NCBI GenBank assembly: GCA_963693365.1
Contig: CAVNZM010000017.1
Location: forward strand, 558,001 to 622,000
Reading direction: 5' to 3'
DNA from: Amoebidium appalachense
Lineage: Eukaryota; Ichthyosporea
Length of the DNA stretch: 64,000 nucleotides
The position numbers were made by a program, and so were the translations under genes. Positions 41,009 to 64,000 of this stretch are shown piece by piece. The notes under the pieces are model-generated. The model saw only the letters and a list, made by a program, of their open reading frames with translations. It had not been told where the DNA came from and did no database searches. Numbering within the stretch: position 1 is the stretch's first letter; every line of letters starts with the position of its first letter.

Positions 41009-42032
41009 CTCCCTCCCTCGGTCAGTTGCCGTTGTCGAATTTTTTTTAACCATGATACAACTTATGACAGCCCCAATTGTGCCATCAAGACGTCTAGGGT
41101 GTCTTGGTGTTGATTTTAATAGCTGCCCTTGGGTGATATATAGTAGTCTAGTACTTTGATCAAGAACAAAAACAAAAACAAATTGCATCTATGTCAGTGT
41201 ACACGTGCACAGCACACACATGTGAGATAGGGTGCCTAAGGCCCATAGAATCACACCATTACCAATTTGTGAATATTATTTCATATTCCAGATTTTGGTC
41301 GACCGTGCCATCGCCATCGCGCAATGGCACATATGATAATAATCAACTTTTGAATAATCATTTCCCGGTCCCACTACCATGCACCTATACATGTATTTAC
41401 AGCCACAAATTCACTGATTTAACTAATATAGACCGTTCTCTGCCATGATACCACGACCACATCCCCCATCACAAAATTGCGCTAACTGTACACCACCGTC
41501 GCTAGGGGTAGCCCATCTAAAACTAACTAGATTATCATATGGATATGCAATTAAACTATCCATATTGCACAGAATTATTTCAGTTACTTGTTTCTATACT
41601 AACCCGCAAATTGAACCGTTCTGCCAATATTAGCAGTACATTTTTCAGAAAATGCCGAATTGGCATTCTCCCCCCCCCCCCCCCCCCCCCCCCTCTCAAA
41701 ACGCACCCACACGCACGCACACACGGACGCACGCACACACACACACACACACGCGCGCGCGCACGCGCGCACACACACACACACACCCACACACACACAA
41801 CCAGACCCCAAATCACCACATTCCAAGCACACATTCGATGGACGCTTCAACCACACCCAAACCGCATACCATGCACGTTCCAAGCACCCTTAAACCTCAC
41901 TATAACCTCACGGTGTCAGACAATCTGTGATTCCGGATCTTAGGAGTTTGAAGCCATTGTCGTTGCCAAATTAACCACAATCTAAGCACATTCCAGACAC
42001 ATTCCACCCACTGTGACAGTCCAAGCAACCTT
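40511..42032. other. Gene-free spacer
   Basis: Contains a C tract (40977-41005), (AC)/(CG)-rich DNA (41700-41800) and AT-rich unique sequence. A 115-codon minus ORF (40609-40956, hydrophobic Leu-rich C-terminus) and a short plus frame ending EENQEEIEEE-like at 40656 have no support beyond being open. Confidence 0.5.
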
Positions 42033-43230
42033 TCACAGTGTCAGGCAATCCGTCACCCACGACCTCAGCAGCTTAAAGTTAATATCATCCATGCCCAGCT
42101 GGTCAAAGGGGTCATCCAGGTCATCCTGTACCCCCAATAGGCACCCGAACATCACAGACACGAGGATGCTCACGTACAGCCCGGCCCACAGCCCATTCCT
42201 GCACGTGCATGTGTGTTAAAAGATTCTGCGGGTATGTTTGTGTATACAGTAGAGTGCATTGGTATCTGTCTAGGAAAAAGTGTTTGTTTGTGTAAGGGGG
42301 AAGGGGGTGGGGGGGGGGGGGGGGATGTGGGAGGGGGGGGCTGAGAGCAAAAAGACTGGAAAATAACGGACCGTCGCAGAAAACATTTTGTTTGTTTTCT
42401 GGATGTGCTTGTGTAGCCCAAACAAGCGCGTCCATGTTATGTGTCTGCCGCACGTGCGCACACGGCGCGCACGCGTACACGTGTGTGTGTTCATATACAC
42501 ATGTACTCACAAATATGTGGGGATTTGGCGTGTTCCAGTATGCATGCAACTAGTGATGCTATTAGTGAAAGGGGTCGAGAGAAGGGGGGAGAGAGGATGC
42601 TTGTGTGTGTGTGTGTGTGTGTGTGTGTTGTGCGTCATGGGGCGAGGGAGGGACGAGGAGGAAGGACACGGAATACATACTGGTCAGACATCTTTGCGAA
42701 CGTTGGTGCCGCCAGGAGGGGAATGAGCCACACAAAGATGGTGGTGAACATCTTCATGGATCGGGGCGCCTTGTATTCCTTGATCAGCCGCATCTTTTCA
42801 AACGCAAATAGCATCTGTGTGTGTGTGTGTGTGTGTGTGTACGCGCGTGTGTGTGCATGTGTGTGGTTGGAAGGAGGATGGGGTGGGTGGGTGGGGGGGG
42901 GGGGGGGGGGGGGGGGGAGGAGGAGAGGCAGTGGGGGGAAGAGGAGTGTGTATGTGTGTGTGTGTGTGTGTGTGTTTCTTTGTGTGTGTTGGAGGGGACT
43001 CGTGGGTAGTGGAGAAGGGGACTGAGGTGGGCTGCGGTGGGCATGGGGGGGAGGGGGCGGAAGGGAGAGTAAGAAGTGGATATAGAGATGCTACAGTGGG
43101 GACGAGTAAGGAGGGGGGGTTGGTGGTGGTGGTGGTGGTGGTGGGGATCGTTGGTCAGGTTTGAGTGGGTTAGCATGTTCCGGTTTGTGCTTGAGTGTAC
43201 ATGGGTGCTCATGTGGGTGTGGTGCTGGGT

Positions 43231-43289
<59 letters not shown>

Positions 43290-44134
43290 TGTGGTGTGTG
43301 TGTGTGTGTGTGTGTGTGTGTGGTGTGGTGTGTGTGTCACTGGGTGTGTCAACCAATCATAGCATGGGGGGGAGGGGGGGGGGGGGAGGGTTAGGGATGC
43401 GCTACAGAGTACGAAGTACACAGATACGATAGACAACACCAGACAGAGTGCAAAGCACATATATGTCCTCAGAAGCCCCCCTCCTCTCCCCCTCCCTCCC
43501 CCCCCTCCCCCCCCCCCTTCTCTCCCCGCCCCTTCCCCCCCGTGCCATCCACAGTGCCCGAGTTATCAACCTATCCATTGGACACGATGCCCACCTCAGA
43601 TACTGCTTCACTTTACAATCAAGAGAGGGGGAATGGGGGGGGGGGGGGGGGGGGGAGGGGGGGAGGGGAGGGGGGAGGGGAGGGGGGGGGGGGGGGGGGT
43701 TATGTATGCATGGCTTCTATTTCAACAGCAATAGGCACATCAATCCATTTTTCCCAAAGACGAGCAGGGTTGTTAAAAAAAAAGAAGGGAGGGAGAGACG
43801 GAGGGGAGGGAGCGACGGAGGGGGGGAGGGGGAGGGGGGGATAAGGCACCTGTTTGTGGTTCTGAATCATGCCCGAGACCAGGGGGCTAGAGTTAGGCAG
43901 CCTGGTGCGCATGACGTCACAGTGGGCACTGATGTCACTGGCCAGGCCGTAGATCACCTTGACCGTGTGCTGACAGGCTGCCTCGTCCTTGGACGTCAGG
44001 TATCTGGGTGTGTGTGTGTGTGTGTGGGAGGGGGGGGGGGGGGGGGGGGGGAAGGTGTGTGTGTGTGTAGGGGAGGGAGGGAGGGTGTGTGTGTGTGTAG
44101 GGGGGGGAGGGAGGGTGTGCGTGTGTGTGTGTCA

Positions 44135-44165
<31 letters not shown>

Positions 44166-44229
44166 GAGGGATATGTGTGTGTGTATGTGTGTGTGGGGGG
44201 AGGGGGGGATGAGGGAGGTCTGTGTGTGT

Positions 44230-44265
<36 letters not shown>

Positions 44266-44398
44266 TGGTGTGTGTGTGTGTTTGTGTGTGAGGGGGGAAG
44301 GGGAGGGTGGAGGGAGTGTGTGTGTGAGTGAGTGAGTGGGTGTGTGTGTGTGTGAGGGGGAGGGAGGCAGGAAGTGTGTGTGTATGTGTGGTCTGTGT

Positions 44399-44429
<31 letters not shown>

Positions 44430-44570
44430 GGGGGAGGAGGGGAGGGGGGAGGGGGAGGGGGAGGGATGGTGCGAGTGTGGTGTGTGTGTGTGTTTGATGG
44501 AAAGAGGGTGTGTGTAGTGTAAGTGTGAGTGTGAGTGTGTGGGGGGGGGAAGGGGGAAGGGGGGGGGGGG

Positions 44571-44603
<33 letters not shown>

Positions 44604-45117
44604 TGTGTGTGTGTGTGCGCGCACACACTTGTTTGGGGCGGGGGGGGGGGTGGGGGGGGAGGGGGGAAGACATGGACATGACGGTAAGGGAGCACTGTAA
44701 AACCAAGATAGGAAGTAGTCTTGGAGCCATGGGAAGAGAAAACATGAGGAGAGAAGCCATTATGCTACTTCCAGTCGCAGCATGCTGGCGGTGTCAGGGC
44801 CTAACATCATTGCCTTTCATCTAGGGGAGTGTACGTTCAACGCTGTACTCGGGTCTGCCTCCCCCCCCCCCCCCCTCCCCCCCATTCTTTTCTTGATTCC
44901 TTCTTTCTTACTTTCTTTTTTCTTGCTTTTTGGTATCACTCACCTAACGATATTTGTTGCAAAGGAACTCAGCATCTGAGCAACCTGAACAGCGAATGTG
45001 CTGTCGAGGTCTGTTGATTTCTGCCAGTCACGAATGTTGAAGTAGATCTCTGTGGCGGCACACTTGAACTCGGCAATGTCTCCCAATGCCTGTGTGTGTA
45101 CGTGTGTGTACGTGTGT

Positions 45118-45156
<39 letters not shown>

Positions 45157-45299
45157 TGTGTGTGTGTGTGTTAATGTGTGAGTGAGCGAGTGAGTGAGTG
45201 AGTGCGAGTGAGTGAATGAGTGAGTGTGTGAATGATTGAGTGAGTGTATATGTTTCATGTGTAAAAAGGGAGGGGGGGTGGGGTGGGGAGGAGGGAGGG

Positions 45300-45331
<32 letters not shown>

Positions 45332-45777
45332 GAGAGGGAACGAAAGTGGGACAGGGGGTTCGGATGCAGGCCGGAGAGTGTGCAAAAGCAGGAAGGGAGC
45401 ACCCCATGATACATCATAGTAGCTACAGGCAAGTGTCTCGAGGTGATGATTGTGGGTGAGTGGAGATCTGCACAGGCAAGAGTAGTTGGAGGGGAAGGAG
45501 AGGGGGGAGGGGGGAGGGGAGGGGGGGGGGGGGGGGGGGGGGAGAGAGAGATATATATATACAGGGAGAGGGAGGGAGAAAGAGAGGAAGACACACACAC
45601 ACACACACACATAGGATATATATATATATGTGTGTGTGTGTGTGTAGGGAGGGAGAGAGAGAGAGTGTGTGTGTGCCTATGTGTGAGCCCGTGTGTGTGT
45701 GTGTGTGTGTGTGTGTGTTCGTCTGCGGGGGCGGGCAGGCGGGGCCCCCGGGGGGGGGGGGGGGGGGGGGGGGGAAG

Positions 45778-45817
<40 letters not shown>

Positions 45818-46111
45818 TCATTTCAGAGAGAGCTTTTATAGCTTTAGGTTTGAGGGCAGAGGGGAGGCCAGGTGTGTGTGGGTGGGGAGAGGGGAGGGAG
45901 GGAGGGGTCCCTCAGTACGAGAATGATGAGAAGGGGAAAGGGGGAGGGAGGGAAGGGGGGGGGAAGGGGGGAAGGGGGGTACAAACACCAGCTCTCTGCG
46001 GTTGTAGTTTGCGTTGATGGAAAAACCGAGGGGAAAGACTACTGGGGTGGTCCAAAGAAGAAAGTTGATCTCAAAGAGGATGCGGTGTTGTAGACACAGG
46101 TACACGGCCAT
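42033..46111 (-). CDS. Multi-pass membrane protein, weakly bestrophin-like
   Basis: Minus-strand exons: 46111-45989 (or from acceptor 46069), 45089-44944, 44003-43850, about 43605-43541, 42814-42681, 42198-42033 (TGA). Phases agree except after the fourth, whose donor is lost in a G/C tract. The protein reads INFLLWTTPVVFPLGFSINA (membrane helix), NANYNRREL, ALGDIAEFKCAATEIYFNIR, a soluble helical part, RWASCPMDRLITRALW, FEKMRLIKEYKAPRSMKMFT, FVWLIPLLAAPTF (helix), GLWAGLYVSILVSVMFGCLL (helix) and VQDDLDDPFDQLGMDDINF. Paired N- and C-terminal helices around a cytosolic domain, and the acidic DDPFDQ tail, recall bestrophin/UPF0187 anion channels, but this is from memory. A good first exon candidate lies at 48292-48224, and a possible one at 46600-46830. 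Confidence 0.65.
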
Positions 46112-46185
46112 GCACCGTGTGTGTGTGTGTGTGTGTGTGTGTCCAAGGGGAGGAGGAGAGGAGTTTTTTTTTTTTTGGGGGGGGG

Positions 46186-46220
<35 letters not shown>

Positions 46221-46599
46221 AAGAATATTGCAGTCAGCAATGACAGAGTATGTACAAATTACAATAGAGCTACACTTTCGCCAAGACTTATCTAGGAATT
46301 TCTCTTGCCCCCCCCCCCCCCCCCCCCCCCCCCACACACACACACCCCTCCACTCTCCCTGTGTACTCGCGCCACCCCAACAACCAGCGTGCATCCCCCC
46401 CCCCCCCCCCCCAAATCTCCATCATCTTCTGCTTCTTCCATAACCTCCGCATCCTCCACTTCGATTCCACCCCCCACCCCCCCCCCTCCTTCCCACCCCC
46501 ACCCCCATGTTGCGTTAACCCCCCCCTCCCCCCGCTGACTATGTGTTTAACCATATGCGTCCTCGTTTCCTCGGGAATCAGCCAGGGCATTAAAAATTA

Positions 46600-46826
46600 T
46601 TCAAGGATTTTGCCAAGAAGGAATTTCAGGATCTTTCGGCAAATTTCAACAAAAACCCACCCCATGACCGCCTGCACCAGCATGCTAAGGTGAAGACTTT
46701 TGATGTAACCCCTCAGTTCCCAAATTCGGGTTGGAATGTCGGAACAGCGTCCCATATGGACGGCAAAGCACGAGAGTTCATCGTTGACTTGGGGGGGGAA
46801 GTTCGAAATCATCAAGACAGACATTG

Positions 46827-46830
<4 letters not shown>
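46600..46830 (-). CDS. Possible exon of the membrane protein gene
   Basis: Minus frame open through [40 protein letters not shown] and [20 protein letters not shown], ending in TAA at about 46597. It contains a hydrophobic stretch and looks coding, but no donor/acceptor pair puts it in phase with the neighbouring exons. It could be an alternative terminal exon or a piece of a separate gene. Confidence 0.35.
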
Positions 46831-46901
<71 letters not shown>

Positions 46902-47191
46902 TGTGTGCACATGCGCACAAGGTTGTGTGTGTACGTGTGTGTGTGTGTGCATCGTAAAGGGAGGGATGGCGGGCGGAAGGGGTAGAACCGTAAGAATAGG
47001 GCAAGAAACAAAGGGGGGAAGAGAGAAAGTGGGCTGGGGGGATCCGTCAGGGGAGGGTAGAGGGGAAAGTGGGGAGGGATAGGTGTTCAGACTATTAGCC
47101 TATCTTGTCGGGGTGGATTGAGAGGTGATTGGTGGTTGCTAAAGCTAAATTTGGGTATAAGAGGTGAAGGCCGGTGGGGAGAGGGGTACGA

Positions 47192-47270
47192 CGGAGGGGA
47201 TTGGCAGACGGGAGGAAGGGCATCCCCGTCCCCCCCACCCCCCTCCCATCCCCGTCTGCATGGAATATTT

Positions 47271-47302
<32 letters not shown>

Positions 47303-47472
47303 GGAAACACAACAGGAGAGTGAGCAACACATACGGAGGGGATTGGCAGACGGGAGGAAGGGCATCCCCCCCCCCCCCCCCTTCTCCCATTCCCGTCTGC
47401 ATGGAATATTTCCGGGGGGGGGGGGGGGGGGGGGGGAGGAGGGACACAACAGGAGAGTGAGCAACACATCGG
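47192..47472. repeat. Tandem duplication of a ~142-bp unit
   Basis: 47192-47333 is repeated at 47334-47472. Each unit has ggcagacgggaggaagggca, poly-C, cccgtctgcatggaatattt, poly-G, then acaacaggagagtgagcaac. Within a unit cagacggg and cccgtctg are inverted around the C tract, so each could form a small hairpin. Units differ mostly in C/G tract lengths. Confidence 0.9.
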
Positions 47473-47499
47473 AAAGGAACAGAGAACAGTGGGTGGATG

Positions 47500-47930
47500 G
47501 CTGGGGGAGGGGGGGGGGGGGGAGGGGGGAGGGAGGAAAAGAGGGGCACAGGGGAGGGAGAGGGGGAGAGAGAGGGGGGGGGAGGGGGGGGGAGAGAGAG
47601 AGAGAGAGAGAGATAGGTAACAAGAGAGAAGGGGGGGGAGGGAGAGGGAGAGACAGGGAGAGGAGGGGGGGGGGGGGAGAGGAAGATGGAGAGGGAGGGG
47701 GGAGGGGGAGAGAGGGAGAGGACGGTTGAAGGGAGAGAGTGAGATAAGGGGTGAGGGAAAGGGAGAGAGAGAAACAGAGCAAGAGGGGTGGGGGGGCCGG
47801 GGGGGGGGGGGGGGGGGGGGAGCCGGTGGGCCGAGTGGGAGAGAGAGTAGGAGAAGGAGGGAGGAGAGGGAGGGAGGATGAGCGGGAGGGTGGGAGAGCG
47901 AGAGAGAGGGAGAGAGGGAGAGAGAGTGTG

Positions 47931-47964
<34 letters not shown>

Positions 47965-48100
47965 AATGAGAGAGAGAGAAAGAGAGAGAGAGGGGGAGGG
48001 AGAGAGAGAGAGAGGGAAAGAGAGAGAGAAGAGATTGCCGGGGAAGGGGGGAAGAGAGAGAGAGAGGGGGGGGGGGAGGGGACCCGGGGGGGAACAAGTT
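47500..48100. repeat. Purine-rich GA/G tract
   Basis: About 600 bp of G and GA repeats with (GT)n at 47928-47964. No coding sequence; long ORFs on either strand are Arg/Glu/Gly or Ser/Pro/Leu runs. Confidence 0.9.
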
Positions 48101-48223
48101 TGCAAGTATGTTTGCACCTGAGTGGAGGGATGGACGGGTGGAATCCACCCTCCCTCCACTCTCTGCGGGTGTTTGTCCCTTTTGGGGGGTTTAAAGTTGA
48201 AAACTATGAAAATATGAAAGTAC

Positions 48224-48292
48224 CTTGATAAGGGGTGCCCTCTCACTCGGCGACCCTGTGCTCCCCATTCTGGCCACAGACCCTGGGGGCAT
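48224..48292 (-). CDS. Candidate first exon of the membrane protein gene
   Basis: ATG at 48292 begins 23 codons, MPPGSVARMGSTGSPSERAP then LIK, ending exactly at AAG with donor GTACTT, phase 0, which fits the first confident exon of the membrane protein downstream. The opposite strand also reads well (GALSLGDPVLPILATDPGG, NLR, stop) and could be a terminal exon, so strand is not certain. Confidence 0.4.
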
Positions 48293-63894
<15,602 letters not shown>

Positions 63895-64000
63895 GTAAAC
63901 TTTAAATTTAAATGGTGGTTGATGGTTGGTTTTAAATGGTGTTGGGACTTATCGATGGTCTCGTGAATGGGTCGGTATGCGTAAGAAGAAAGGTGTGTGA

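Noticed and set aside
47087-48246. 350-380-codon Ser/Pro/Leu-rich minus ORFs
   Set aside because: Translations of the GA/G-rich tract and the 142-bp duplication.

Overview
The window is eukaryotic nuclear DNA. Genes are split into short exons (45-354 bp) with GT-AG introns of about 60 bp to 1.5 kb, and there is no operon structure. Long C/G homopolymers (up to 79 and 76 bp) and (GT)n, (AC)n, (CT)n arrays fill introns and spacers, so most long open frames here are repeat translations. The condensin gene resembles animal CAP-G closely. A unicellular relative of animals and fungi (for example an ichthyosporean) is my guess from that and the intron style; it is not proven.

Layout. 1-6.2 kb: spacer with a dispersed repeat, a 418-bp tandem duplication, several short-period satellites and one uncertain minus-strand ORF. 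6.2-9.1 kb (+): four exons of a GH20 beta-N-acetylhexosaminidase whose catalytic part is absent. 11.75-15.4 kb (-): two small uncharacterised spliced genes. 16.1-19.6 kb (+): a complete five-exon short-chain dehydrogenase/reductase. 19.6-23.5 kb: spacer with weak ORFs and a 20-bp perfect palindrome. 23.5-24.5 kb (+): an intact 329-codon protein with a C2H2-like finger. 27.8-32.5 kb (-): two decayed paralogues of an F-box/LRR-type gene. 34.5-34.7 kb: a near-perfect inverted repeat with ~110-bp arms. 36.2-38.5 kb (-): a complete two-exon RBR ubiquitin ligase with a C-terminal membrane segment. 38.9-39.25 kb: a reverse-transcriptase relic. 42.0-48.3 kb (-): a multi-exon membrane protein. 50.7-63.9 kb (+): 18 exons (796 codons) of condensin subunit CAP-G, running off the right edge.

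The genes do not form one pathway; they are housekeeping and regulatory genes on both strands. The recurring theme is simple-sequence DNA that reaches the splice sites themselves: several donors are the first GT of a (GT)n array and several acceptors are the AG ending an (AC)n array. Exons were joined by reading frame, splice consensus and recalled family similarity only. No alignment or transcript data were available.
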